Source: CAYNST01 sp964399955 (GTDB lineage Bacteria > Pseudomonadota > Gammaproteobacteria > Pseudomonadales > Cellvibrionaceae). Taken from it: DNA of 59,180 nucleotides. Of this stretch, positions 8,184-16,844 are shown one piece after another. Location of the stretch: NCBI GenBank assembly GCA_964399955.1, contig CAYNST010000008.1, positions 1-59,180 of the forward strand, read 5' to 3'. The notes under the pieces were generated by a model. That model saw only the letters and a list, made by a program, of their open reading frames with translations, was not told the origin of the DNA and made no database searches. The first letter of the stretch is position 1, and every line of letters begins with the position of its first letter. A program made the translations under genes and the position numbers.

Positions 8184-9746
8184 ATGAACCTACATCCGCT
8201 GGACCTGACCTTCCTGGCCGTATATGTCGTGTCCATTATTGGCATTGCACTGTGGGTTTCAAGGGAAAAGGCGGGGCACGACAAAAACGCCAACGATTAT
8301 TTCCTGGCTGGCAATAGCCTGCCCTGGTGGGCGATTGGGGCCTCGTTGATTGCCGCAAACATCTCGGCCGAGCAAATTATTGGCATGTCGGGCTCGGGGT
8401 ATCTTATTGGATTGGGGATTGCCTCCTACGAGTGGATGGCGGCGCTAACTTTGATCATTGTAGGCAAGTTTTTTCTGCCCATTTTTCTGAAGCGCAAGAT
8501 TTACACCATGCCGCAGTTTCTTGAGCAGCGCTACGACCACCGGGTGCGCTACGTTATGGCCATCTTTTGGCTGGGGGTCTACGTGTTTGTTAACCTCACA
8601 GCCGTGCTTTGGCTGGGAGCCTTGGCCATCAATACCATTGCGGGCGTAGACATGGTTCTTGGCATGTTGCTACTGGCCGGATTTTCCGTTGCCTATTCGC
8701 TTTACGGCGGCCTCAAGGCCGTAGCCTTGACGGACATCATCCAGGTGGTTGTACTGGTAGTTGGAGGCCTGTTTCTAACCTATACCGTATTGGTGATGGT
8801 GGGCGACGGTGGCGGGGCTGTGCAGGGTTTTATCAGGCTGATGGATGAGCTGCCGGAGAAGTTTGACATGATCCTGGCTCCCACCCATGACTACTACAAG
8901 GATCTGCCTGGCATCTCTGTGCTTATTGGCGGGCTGTGGATCATGAACCTGTCTTATTGGGGTTTCAATCAATACATCATTCAGCGTGCCCTGGCCGCAA
9001 AAAGCCTTCAGGAAGCACAAAAGGGTATTGTATTTGCCGCGTTTCTGAAGATGCTTATGCCGCTGATTGTGGTAGTGCCGGGTATAGCGGCGGTGCTGAT
9101 CGTGCCGGATCTGCAGCAGGCGGATACGGCCTACCCCTCGCTACTCAATATTATGCCGGTGGGTATCAAGGGCATTATCTTTGCCGCCCTGGTGGCTGCA
9201 ATCGTATCCTCCATTGCCTCCATGTCCAACAGTGTTTCTACGATTTTCACCATGGATCTCTATGCCGACAAGTGGCCGAACAAGAGCCAGCAACACTATG
9301 TTCTGGTTGGCCGCATCGCCAGCATTAGCGCGCTGATCGTTGCCATGCTTGCCGCACAGCCGCTGCTTGGCAAGTTTGACCAGGCGTTTGCGTACATTCA
9401 GGAGTTTACCGGCTTTTTTACCCCCGGCATTGTCACGCTGTTCATTCTGGGGATGTTCTGGAAGCGCACCACTGCAAATGCAGGGCTCGCCGCAGCCATC
9501 GGTTCTGCAGTGTTCAGTGTGGCGCTTAAAATGGCTTGGCCGGAGTTGCCTTTCCTGGACAGGGTCGGGTTAGTCTTTCTACTCTGCGTGCTGGTGGCGG
9601 TGGTGGTGTCCTTTTTTGGAGAGAAGCCAAGCCCCGACAAGGTAGTCGAGACTGCCGATATCAACTTCCGCACCACATCCGCCTTCAATGTATCCGCTGT
9701 GGCCATTACCATCCTGCTGGTTGCTTTTTACACGGCATGGTGGTGA
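8184..9746 (+). CDS. Sodium:solute (galactose/glucose-type) symporter, SSS family
   Basis: A 520-residue inner-membrane carrier of the solute:sodium symporter family, about 14 hydrophobic segments. It shows YFLAGNSLPWWAIGASLIAA at the N-terminus, ANISAEQIIGMSGSG, and the domain AALVAAIVSSIASMSNSVST, typical of SglT-like sugar carriers. The ATG at 8184 has AAAGG 8 bases upstream. Because it directly follows galK and shares the locus with galT, galactose (or a galactoside) is the likely substrate; this is inferred from context. A hairpin immediately after the stop ends the unit. Confidence 0.92.
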   Translation: MNLHPLDLTFLAVYVVSIIGIALWVSREKAGHDKNANDYFLAGNSLPWWAIGASLIAANISAEQIIGMSGSGYLIGLGIASYEWMAALTLIIVGKFFLPIFLKRKIYTMPQFLEQRYDHRVRYVMAIFWLGVYVFVNLTAVLWLGALAINTIAGVDMVLGMLLLAGFSVAYSLYGGLKAVALTDIIQVVVLVVGGLFLTYTVLVMVGDGGGAVQGFIRLMDELPEKFDMILAPTHDYYKDLPGISVLIGGLWIMNLSYWGFNQYIIQRALAAKSLQEAQKGIVFAAFLKMLMPLIVVVPGIAAVLIVPDLQQADTAYPSLLNIMPVGIKGIIFAALVAAIVSSIASMSNSVSTIFTMDLYADKWPNKSQQHYVLVGRIASISALIVAMLAAQPLLGKFDQAFAYIQEFTGFFTPGIVTLFILGMFWKRTTANAGLAAAIGSAVFSVALKMAWPELPFLDRVGLVFLLCVLVAVVVSFFGEKPSPDKVVETADINFRTTSAFNVSAVAITILLVAFYTAWW

Positions 9747-9750
9747 TGCA

Positions 9751-9784
9751 GGCAAGGCAGCGTCCGGTGCGGTTCTGCCTTGCC
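9751..9784 (+). terminator. Hairpin after the galK-symporter operon
   Basis: GGCAAGGCAG (9751-9760) and CTGCCTTGCC (9775-9784) pair perfectly over 10 bases with a 14-base loop, 4 bases after the symporter stop. No T-run follows, so termination may need Rho or the hairpin may protect the 3' end. Confidence 0.6.
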
Positions 9785-9900
9785 CACCTGCCAATGGGGC
9801 TTCACTTTATTGGCTGAGTTGCCTGAGCAGGGATTGTACCCGGCGGGCGGGTGCAGTCCTTAGGCAGGGTCAAGTGCACAGCCGCAGGAAAGGCGACGCT

Positions 9901-10941
9901 TCAACTGGCTTTGTAATGCTTGAGGGGCAAGGACTGCAATTGTTCTGCGGCTTGCTCGGGCGTGATGTCCCGCTGCGCTTCAGCCATCAATTCGTAACCT
10001 ACCATGAATTTCTTCACGCTGGCGGAGCGCAGCAGCGGCGGAAAGAAATGGGCGTGCAGGTTCCACTCTTTGTGGCTCTTGCCGTCAAACGGTGCGCTGT
10101 GCCACCCCATGGAATAGGGGAAGGACACCTGAAACAGGTTATCGTAAGCCGTCGTCAAGCGGCGCAGGATGTCGGCCAGCGTCGCTGCCTGCTCGGGTAA
10201 TAGATCGCTGAGACGGCAAACGTCAAACTTGGGCAACAACAAGGTCTCAAACGGCCAGGCCGCCCAATAAGGCACCACCACCAGCCAATGCTCATTTTCG
10301 CAGACAACGCGCTGGGCATTTGTCTGCTCACGTGCGGCGTAGTCTGCAAGCATATTGCTGCCGTGCGCCTTGGTATAGGCCGCAAAGTGGTGTTGCTTGC
10401 GGGCAGCCAACGAGGGTAATTGATTTTGTGCCCAAACCTGACCGTGGGGGTGCGGATTGGAACACCCCATCATTGCACCCTTGTTTTCAAATATCTGCAC
10501 CCATTGGTATTGCCGGCCCAGTTCTGCGGTCAGCGATTGCCAGCAGGTGACGAGGGCTTCCAGTTCTTGCAAGGAAAGTTCAGGAAGTGTTTTGCTGTGA
10601 TCGGGCGAGAAGCAAATAACCTGGCTGCACCCCTGTTCGGCCGCCATGGTAAACAGAGGGTCGACTCGTGAAGCGCTTGGAGTATCGGTTTTCAAAGCGG
10701 CAAAGTCATTGGCAAACACGAAGGTTGATGCGTAATGGGGGTTGCGCTCACCATTGGCCCGCAAATTTCCTGGGCATAAATAGCACGTGGGCTCATAGGC
10801 CGGGCGGTCCCGGGTATCCGGCGCTTCCGCCTGTCCTTGCCATGGGCGTTTTGCCCGGTGGGGGGATACGAGCACCCAATCACCTGTCATGGGGTTAAGT
10901 CGACGGTGCGGATGCTCAGAGGAATCGAATTCTCGGCCCAT
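9901..10941 (-). CDS. galT: Galactose-1-phosphate uridylyltransferase
   Basis: Exchanges the uridylyl group between UDP-glucose and galactose-1-phosphate, the second Leloir step. The 346-residue protein has EHPHRRLNPMTGDWVLVSPH at the N-terminus, zinc-site CYLCPGN, the active-site segment GCSNPHPHGQVWA with the HPH triad, and WHSAPF and LHAHFFPPLLR downstream; length matches E. coli GalT (348). ATG at 10941 is preferred over the in-frame TTG at 10950 because CCAGG lies 9 bases upstream. It is on the opposite strand to galK and separated from the upstream TonB receptor gene by a terminator, so it probably has its own promoter. Confidence 0.95.
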   Translation of the reverse strand: MGREFDSSEHPHRRLNPMTGDWVLVSPHRAKRPWQGQAEAPDTRDRPAYEPTCYLCPGNLRANGERNPHYASTFVFANDFAALKTDTPSASRVDPLFTMAAEQGCSQVICFSPDHSKTLPELSLQELEALVTCWQSLTAELGRQYQWVQIFENKGAMMGCSNPHPHGQVWAQNQLPSLAARKQHHFAAYTKAHGSNMLADYAAREQTNAQRVVCENEHWLVVVPYWAAWPFETLLLPKFDVCRLSDLLPEQAATLADILRRLTTAYDNLFQVSFPYSMGWHSAPFDGKSHKEWNLHAHFFPPLLRSASVKKFMVGYELMAEAQRDITPEQAAEQLQSLPLKHYKAS

Positions 10942-10946
10942 AGGAT

Positions 10947-10959
10947 ACAACCTGGTTGT
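10947..10959. promoter_or_regulatory. Inverted repeat over the galT ribosome site
   Basis: ACAACC T GGTTGT is a perfect 6+6 inverted repeat 6 bases upstream of the galT ATG and covers its ribosome-binding site. It could hide the site in the mRNA or be a protein site; it differs from the operator-like word found upstream of galK. Confidence 0.35.
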
Positions 10960-11060
10960 TCAATTTGCTTGGATGACGGTAAGAATTGACCTCTACTGCG
11001 CAAGACGCCTGCCCTGCCAACGGGGAACATCAGCATTGCAGAAAAGGACCTTTAGCAAGC

Positions 11061-11087
11061 GCAATAAAAACCCCGCAATACGCGGGG
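11061..11087 (-). terminator. Rho-independent terminator of the TonB receptor gene
   Basis: On the minus strand CCCCGC-GTATT-GCGGGG (11087-11071) is followed by TTTTTATT (11070-11063), a classical intrinsic terminator about 90 bases after the receptor stop. It separates the receptor from galT, which lies on the same strand downstream. Confidence 0.85.
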
Positions 11088-11120
11088 CAAGAACCGCCAA
11101 GGGGGTTGGCTTAACGGCTG

Positions 11121-11154
11121 TTCAGCTTGCGCCCGGATTGGGCCGCAAGCTGAA
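11121..11154. repeat. 34-base near-perfect palindrome
   Basis: TTCAGCTTGCG (11121-11131) and CGCAAGCTGAA (11144-11154) are exact 11-base arms, with further inner pairing CCC/GGG around GGATT. It lies between the TonB receptor stop and its terminator. Its left part recurs at 30041-30058 with one mismatch. Confidence 0.6.
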
Positions 11155-11177
11155 TCGTCACAGGGTGAGAATTACCC

Positions 11178-14100
11178 TTAAAGATTGACCTGCAGTGACA
11201 GATTGATGCGTCGTTCGGTGTTGAAGAACTTATCCCGCTGATCCGTCCATTGAAGGTAACGTACTGATTCCTCCTCCAGCAAATTGGTGGCATCCAGGCG
11301 CACCGTTACGTTATCTGTCACGTAATAGGCACCGGAAAAACTCAGGTCTTGAGTGGGCGTACGCCAAAGGGAGATGGGTGTTCCCCAGACTTCTTCAACC
11401 CATTCCAAGCGCTCACTGCGCCAGTTATGGGCAAGACGCGCACTGAAGCGTTCAGTCTCATACCACAGTACCAGGTTTGTCTGGTGTTCCGAGTTGTTTC
11501 CTTCGGGCGCCAGATTGCCGTAAAAGTCTGGCTGGCTTCCCTCGCTTGGCGAATAGGTGTAGTTGGTGCCCACGCCAAAATTACGCATAAAACCCGGCAG
11601 GAACGACATTGCCTGCTGGTAACCTACTTCAAAGCCCTTGCTGTATCCGCCCGGCACCACCGCAAGATAGGTGGTGTCTACCTCGGTGTTTCGAATAACG
11701 CCGTCTGAATCCGGCAGGTCATCGCGGTTGTAGTGCAGCGTTTGCAAAGCGGTATTATTTTCCCGGTAAAAAACTGCCAAATTGAGCAGGCCGCCCTCGG
11801 CAAAATACCATTCGTAAGACAGGTCAAAATTGGTGGAGCGCTGCGGGGGTAACAGCGGGTTGCCTACCTCCTCGGCTCTGTCCACCGTAAACACGTCCGA
11901 GGCAGACTGATAACTGCGCCATACTTTGAGGCCTCTGCCCAGGTTGCCCAGGTCGTGCATGGTCATGGCCTTGTTGTAGGCAAAACGCAGAATCTGGTCG
12001 TCGGTCAGGTTCAAGGCAAGGTTCAATGATGGCAAGAAATCGTCGTACTTATTGGGGGTGGTGTAGGTGCCTAAATCCAGCGAATCCCACCCCGCACCCA
12101 TCAGATAATCTACGCCTTGATATTCGTAGGTGGTCTGCCCGGTAACAACATTGCCCACATTGTGAGAGGTTGTTTCCAGTTCGGTCCGAACATAGCGCAA
12201 GCCTATGTTTCCGCTGTAGGGCTTATCCCACACCTCGCCCAGCAAATTAAGCTGCAGATAGGCCGTTTGGGTCTCTTCTGCCACCTTGTACGACTGGCCT
12301 GGGTCCGCATAGTCAAAGTTGTTGGGGAACAGGCTGTTGGTGAAGGCGCGCGCGTCCATTTTTTCTATGTCCAGGAAATACAGCGCCGGCATACCTGTTA
12401 CGCCCGGGAAATTGCTTTCCTGTACTACATAATCCCGAAGTCGCGGGTCTTCGAACTTGATATTGCGGTACGGCGATTCTGGAGTTTCCTGAGCTGGGTC
12501 ACTGTAAGGCGCCTTGACGTCCGCATCTTTCCACCGAACGCCGTAAGGTTCGTCATCCTGATTTTCGAACAGGGCAATGTTGATCCAGTCCTGGTAATCC
12601 ACTTCGCGCCGTCCCAGGCGCACGCCAAAATCCACGGAGTTCAATACGCCGCGTTCAGCCTGAAAAGACCCGTCCAGTCGCAGAACATCCAGGGTGGCAT
12701 CGCCTGTTTGCCCCGCCAGATGATTGGATACCAGCCCGTATTGACTCAGGCTCTGACCCAAACCATCCGGCAATTCGAAGTGAACATTGTCATTGGAGAA
12801 GCTAACGCGACCCGGTATGGCCAGCCCGCTTGATTCACCTGCCTCGTTCAATCCCTCCGAGCCGTCATACGCAAGGATAGGCTCACCCGGATAACCGCCA
12901 ATATTAACCAGCTCTGTAGTACCGTCAGGGTGGCGGAAGGTAGCCCCATGAGGAGAACCGTCAGAGATATAGGCATCTGCCTCAAATGACGTAGAAACGT
13001 TTTCTGCACGGCCGTGAACGTAGCGCACCGAGCCTGTCCAGGGGCCGCCGTTGTCGTAAGCCAGCTCCAGGTTGGTGTTCAAAGAGCTGCGATCATCCAG
13101 GCGCTCCCCGGAGTTGGGCATCACCCGTTTCATGTTCAGTTGCCACTCTTGCACAGAATACAAGTCGCCGTAGCCAGCGCCTGCCGGCGCTACGCGCCGC
13201 TCGCCCAGCACGGGGTTGGCCCAATCCCAGCTCCAGGCGCCCTCCACCCGGAAGCTGCGATGGCGACGGCTCTGTTCCATGTCGGTGAAGAACATATCGC
13301 CCGTCAGGGTCAGGGCGTCATTGATGGCCAATTGCCCGGAGGTGCTCAAAGCCAGACGCTTGCGTTGATTCTCCCGCGCAGTTGCCTGAAAACCCTGGCT
13401 TTGAAAAAAGCGGTCGACCATGTTGTTGCCGTTGAGGTCCGCAGGCTCAAGCGGTGTTACAGGCTCAGGCGGTGTTATCTGGCTTGAGCGGGGCAGTGAA
13501 CTCTCATCTGGCAGACCATACCAAAAGGTGCCCTCGTCGCCGTTGGAGCCGGCGATATCATCGCCCAGGGTCAGGTCGGAGTAAGCGATATTCACGGCAG
13601 CTCCCCAGCGGCCGGCGTTGTACCCGGCAAAACCCTGAATGCCAAAGTCATCGCTCTTGGTTCTGGAGCCTGTGCCCAGATTCACCTGCCCCATCAGGGT
13701 GCGACCTTCCTCCAGCATGAATGGGCGGTGGGTTTGCAAGTCAATGGTGCCGGTCAAGCCGCCGGTGAGCGTGGATGCGGTGGCGCTTTTGAGAACCTGT
13801 ACCGCCGAAACCATGGTGGAGGGCACGTCGGTTAAATCGGGTTGGACCCCGTTGAGGTTGCCCGCTGACAAAAACTGTTCGCCGTTCAGCATCAATGCCA
13901 CGTTGGCAGAGCCGCGCACGCTGACGCGTGAACCTTCTCCGGCCGAGCGTTCTATCTGTACGCCGGAAACCCGCTGTAGCGAATCGACAATGGTGGTGTC
14001 CGGCAGCTTGCCAATGTCTTCGGCGCTAATGACATCTACCACCGACGCGGCATCCCGCTTGACATCCAGAGACCGCTCAATGGACTGGCGCACGCCCGTC

Positions 14101-14207
14101 ACAATCACTTCTTCGCGCACGATGGGCTCTTGTGCCAGCGCGCTGGCAGACAGAGCCGCTATAACTGCGGGAATTGCTTTTTTTCGAAATCCAACGCTAG
14201 AGTTCAC
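11178..14207 (-). CDS. TonB-dependent outer-membrane receptor, carbohydrate type
   Basis: A 1009-residue outer-membrane gated channel for uptake of a large ligand driven by TonB. A signal peptide ends near ALAQ (about residue 26), followed directly by the TonB-box-like EEVIVTG and the plug domain (RDAASVVDVISAEDIGKLPD, DSLQRVSGVQIER, VRGSANVALMLNGEQ), then a long beta-barrel. It fits the large proteobacterial receptor group (Xanthomonas/Caulobacter/Cellvibrio type) used for oligosaccharides. The last residue is Leu, not the usual Phe. The start is GTG at 14207 with AGGGGG 5 bases upstream. Position between galT and a LacI regulator, plus two operator-like sites upstream, suggest that it imports galactose-containing oligosaccharides; this is inference. 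Confidence 0.93.
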   Translation of the reverse strand: MNSSVGFRKKAIPAVIAALSASALAQEPIVREEVIVTGVRQSIERSLDVKRDAASVVDVISAEDIGKLPDTTIVDSLQRVSGVQIERSAGEGSRVSVRGSANVALMLNGEQFLSAGNLNGVQPDLTDVPSTMVSAVQVLKSATASTLTGGLTGTIDLQTHRPFMLEEGRTLMGQVNLGTGSRTKSDDFGIQGFAGYNAGRWGAAVNIAYSDLTLGDDIAGSNGDEGTFWYGLPDESSLPRSSQITPPEPVTPLEPADLNGNNMVDRFFQSQGFQATARENQRKRLALSTSGQLAINDALTLTGDMFFTDMEQSRRHRSFRVEGAWSWDWANPVLGERRVAPAGAGYGDLYSVQEWQLNMKRVMPNSGERLDDRSSLNTNLELAYDNGGPWTGSVRYVHGRAENVSTSFEADAYISDGSPHGATFRHPDGTTELVNIGGYPGEPILAYDGSEGLNEAGESSGLAIPGRVSFSNDNVHFELPDGLGQSLSQYGLVSNHLAGQTGDATLDVLRLDGSFQAERGVLNSVDFGVRLGRREVDYQDWINIALFENQDDEPYGVRWKDADVKAPYSDPAQETPESPYRNIKFEDPRLRDYVVQESNFPGVTGMPALYFLDIEKMDARAFTNSLFPNNFDYADPGQSYKVAEETQTAYLQLNLLGEVWDKPYSGNIGLRYVRTELETTSHNVGNVVTGQTTYEYQGVDYLMGAGWDSLDLGTYTTPNKYDDFLPSLNLALNLTDDQILRFAYNKAMTMHDLGNLGRGLKVWRSYQSASDVFTVDRAEEVGNPLLPPQRSTNFDLSYEWYFAEGGLLNLAVFYRENNTALQTLHYNRDDLPDSDGVIRNTEVDTTYLAVVPGGYSKGFEVGYQQAMSFLPGFMRNFGVGTNYTYSPSEGSQPDFYGNLAPEGNNSEHQTNLVLWYETERFSARLAHNWRSERLEWVEEVWGTPISLWRTPTQDLSFSGAYYVTDNVTVRLDATNLLEEESVRYLQWTDQRDKFFNTERRINLSLQVNL

Positions 14208-14344
14208 GCTTACCCCCTAATATATAAATTATTGTTGGCAATAGGCGCCCAAGTTGGTTACAGGCAAGGCACCCACCGCACTTTCGTATGGTTGAATGTA
14301 ACGGGTTATATCGCGGGAGATAATACGACACTCCCTCGGAGATC

Positions 14345-14360
14345 GCTAACCGGTTTGCAC
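14345..14360. promoter_or_regulatory. Second LacI-type operator candidate
   Basis: GCTAACCGGTTTGCAC contains the perfect palindrome AACCGGTT (14348-14355) and aligns base for base with GGTAAAACGTTTGCAC at 14504-14519, sharing the right half GTTTGCAC. It lies 138 bases upstream of the receptor start. Confidence 0.45.
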
Positions 14361-14501
14361 AGCGCCGCCAGTTGGCGGGGCAGGGTGAGTTTTGGGGCTG
14401 GCGGGAGGACTACCCGTGTGATGTTGGCCAGCAAACGGGGCACGCCATCAACTTTGCTAAGCCTGTTGGCGCAAGAGGCACCCAGGCACTGTTTTTTGGC
14501 T

Positions 14502-14519
14502 ATGGTAAAACGTTTGCAC
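14502..14519 (-). promoter_or_regulatory. LacI-type operator candidate shared with galK
   Basis: Read on the minus strand, GTGCAAACGTTTTACCAT matches the general GalR/LacI pattern GTGnAAnCGnTT closely. Its AAACGTTTTACCAT part is identical to 6715-6728 upstream of galK and in the same direction relative to the regulated gene. It would be bound by the LacI-type protein encoded at 14782. Confidence 0.6.
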
Positions 14520-14781
14520 TTTGCAGCGCAACAGCTTGCGTCACCCGCGCTTGCATCGGCGGCTAGCCCGGCCAGTCCAGATGGCGATAAAGCAGGCCGT
14601 GCCCTCCTGCCGCCTTGTGGGTGGATGTAGCCGCTCAGACTGCCCGCAGCAGGTATCGGGCCGCAGGGGCGGTTATGGGTTTGAGCATGGAAGGGCCCGC
14701 CCGGAGGGTTGCCGGCTCTCTGCGCCACAGCTCAGCAGGCAAAGCATATGGTGTAGACTGTGCCGCCTAATTTGCTGACGC

Positions 14782-15807
14782 ATGAGTGGTTCAGTCCCCG
14801 AAATGATAACAATCAAAGATGTCGCCAAAGCTGCGGGGGTGTCGCTCGCCACCGTGTCGCGGGTTATCAATAATGGACCGAAGGTTGGAGACGCAACCAG
14901 GCAGCGGGTCAAAGCGATCATGAAGGACTTGGGTTATCGGCCCAACGCCAACGCACGTGCCCTGGTTACCCAGCGCAGTGCCTCATTGGGCGTTGTGTTG
15001 GCGGAGCTTCAGGACCCGTTTTTTGCCACCCTCGCCCACGGCATAGAGCTGGTCACCCGGCCCAAAAACGTTCAAATTCTGATGAGTTCAGGCTCCATCG
15101 AGCAGGCCACGGAGCTGAAGGCGGTAGAAACCCTGCTGGAGCATCGGTGTGAGGCCATGGTTGTCCACAGTAAGGCGTTGGACGACCGCACGCTGATCGA
15201 TTTTGCCGCCCAGGTACCCGGCTTTGTGCTTATCAACCGTTACGTGGCGGAAATCGGCAATCGCTGCATCTGGCTTGACAACGTTTACGGCGGGCGGGCC
15301 ATGGGCAGGTTTATCCTTGGTCATGGTCACAGTGAGGTTGCGGTTATCAGCAGTAAGTACCCCATCAATGACCCCAAAGACCGGATTCAGGGCATAAGGG
15401 AAGAACTGCAGGAGTGCGGCATCGCATTGCCGGATTCCTGCATTGAATACAGCACACCCGACCAGGAGGGAGGGGAGCGGGCCGTGCGGAACCTGTTGGC
15501 TAAGGGCAGAAAATTTACTGCGGTGATGGCGTACAACGATGCCATGGCGTCCGGAGCTATGACGATTTTGCAAGATCATGGCATCGAAGTGCCAAGCAGC
15601 GTGTCTGTTATTGGCTATGATGACGTGCTGCTGGCAAAGTATTGCCGTCCAAAGTTGACAACCATGCACTATCCGATCCAGGCCATGGCGATGCGTGCTG
15701 CAGAACTAGCACTGCGATATGCCGCTGGAGAACAGCCAGAACCCGGTATCACCTTCAAGTACACCCCCACAGTTGTCGAGCGCGAGTCTGTGAGTAAACG
15801 CACTTAA
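14782..15807 (+). CDS. LacI/GalR-family transcriptional regulator of the galactose locus
   Basis: A 341-residue repressor. The N-terminal helix-turn-helix is textbook (ITIKDVAKAAGVSLATVSRV) with hinge helix PNANARALVT at about residues 57-66, followed by a periplasmic-binding-protein-like effector domain (LGVVLAELQDPFFATLAHGI, VISSKYPINDPKDRIQGIRE, VSVIGYDDVLLAKYCRPKLT). Start at 14782 or the ATG at 14803 just before ITIKDVA; neither has a clear ribosome site. It lies divergent from the TonB receptor, and operator-like sites upstream of both receptor and galK fit control by galactose or a derivative as inducer. A bidirectional hairpin follows. Confidence 0.93.
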   Translation: MSGSVPEMITIKDVAKAAGVSLATVSRVINNGPKVGDATRQRVKAIMKDLGYRPNANARALVTQRSASLGVVLAELQDPFFATLAHGIELVTRPKNVQILMSSGSIEQATELKAVETLLEHRCEAMVVHSKALDDRTLIDFAAQVPGFVLINRYVAEIGNRCIWLDNVYGGRAMGRFILGHGHSEVAVISSKYPINDPKDRIQGIREELQECGIALPDSCIEYSTPDQEGGERAVRNLLAKGRKFTAVMAYNDAMASGAMTILQDHGIEVPSSVSVIGYDDVLLAKYCRPKLTTMHYPIQAMAMRAAELALRYAAGEQPEPGITFKYTPTVVERESVSKRT

Positions 15808-15915
15808 CCTGATCAAGGCTCGGTTCTGGGTCTGGCACCTGAGATAGACAGTTTACGAATCAAGAAAACGGCATTATCAGCGGGGGATGACGGAGAGGTT
15901 AGCGTGGCAAGGATT

Positions 15916-15947
15916 GGCCTGTCCGTCCGGGGGCGGGCGAACAGGCC
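15916..15947. terminator. Bidirectional hairpin between convergent genes
   Basis: GGCCTGT (15916-15922) pairs with ACAGGCC (15941-15947); inside, CGTCC pairs with GGGCG after one mismatch, leaving a GGGGGC loop. It lies between the regulator (plus) and the hydrolase (minus), 22 bases after the latter's stop, so it can serve both. Confidence 0.6.
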
Positions 15948-15968
15948 ATTTGGGTAATCAGCGAAGCA

Positions 15969-16799
15969 TTAAATGCCTTTGCGCTGAACTGTCCAGGAGC
16001 GGTCACTGCAGTACCCGCAGCTGCTTCCGGAAAACTGACTGCGAGCGTGGGTGTCGCCCTTCAGTTGATACATGAACCATGCTGTGGTTATGGCGCGGTA
16101 GCCGCCGCCGTCGCCGGTTGGTACGAAGTGACTGGCGCCCTGCAGAATGGCCCAGAACACAGGGACGTTGGCTTGGCTGAACAGCGAGGCGTGGTTGGTT
16201 CTTGGGTTGACCAAGGTATCGGCACTGCCGGACAACAGCAGCATTGGTCCACTCTGCCGCGTCCAGGAGGTTCGGCTATGACCCAGGCCAAGGGTGTAGC
16301 CTTGGATGGGGGCCGACGCGGTTATTCTGCGGTCTGTACCCGCCATGATAGAGCCACCGCCACCTTGCGAATGCCCCGATGTTCCTACCTTGGTGAAATC
16401 AACGTTCTGCCGAATATTGGACCGTTCCAGCCAATCAAGGCATGCCAGCATATCTCTACCCGATCCGGCACTGGAAGTATTGGCAGCGAGGACCACAAAG
16501 CCCCAGGACGCCCAATGTCTTAGAAGTCCGGCGTAGGATCTGGGAGACGCACCGGTTCCATTGCCCCATAAGATGACCGGGTGACCCGTGCCCAAGCTTG
16601 CGGGCCGGTAGATGGTGCAACTGGATCCCGCACTTCCCGACGTTACCGAGACCGACCCACTCCGACTGTAGTCAACCGTGTTGCCACCATCACTGCCACC
16701 TCTACCAGAACCACCATATCCATGAGCGTTTGCCATGAGTGCGCAGGCTATTATTAATGCGAATTTTGATCGCCAGTGCTTGATCACTTTTGCATTCAT
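15969..16799 (-). CDS. Secreted alpha/beta-hydrolase, cutinase/PETase-like
   Basis: A 276-residue exported serine hydrolase. The signal peptide (KFALIIACALMANAHG) is followed by a Gly/Ser-rich linker and a compact alpha/beta-hydrolase domain. The nucleophile elbow is GHSQGG (Ser about 144), the acid is probably Asp in SGSADTLVNP (about 194) and the histidine is in GASHFVPT (about 223); VILWGNGTG supplies the oxyanion region. Four cysteines, two in a C-terminal CGYC, suggest disulfides. Such enzymes act on polyesters, cutin or acetylated polysaccharides. Start at ATG 16799 has GAGG 9 bases upstream; an earlier in-frame ATG at 16814 lacks one. The gene begins 46 bases from the scaffold gap. Confidence 0.82.
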   Translation of the reverse strand: MNAKVIKHWRSKFALIIACALMANAHGYGGSGRGGSDGGNTVDYSRSGSVSVTSGSAGSSCTIYRPASLGTGHPVILWGNGTGASPRSYAGLLRHWASWGFVVLAANTSSAGSGRDMLACLDWLERSNIRQNVDFTKVGTSGHSQGGGGSIMAGTDRRITASAPIQGYTLGLGHSRTSWTRQSGPMLLLSGSADTLVNPRTNHASLFSQANVPVFWAILQGASHFVPTGDGGGYRAITTAWFMYQLKGDTHARSQFSGSSCGYCSDRSWTVQRKGI

Positions 16800-16844
16800 T
16801 TTTATTTTCCTCATTGGTTGTCGCTTTTTGCCCAGGAGATTGTT

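Larger units (their letters stand above)
14208..14781. promoter_or_regulatory. Divergent control region of TonB receptor and LacI regulator
   Basis: 574 bases without a gene between divergently transcribed genes. On the minus strand TTGCGC and TACCAT, 18 bases apart, resemble the galK promoter arrangement, overlapped by the same 14-base word. A second related site is at 14345-14360. A transcript from the first site would have a leader of almost 290 bases before the receptor start. Confidence 0.55.
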
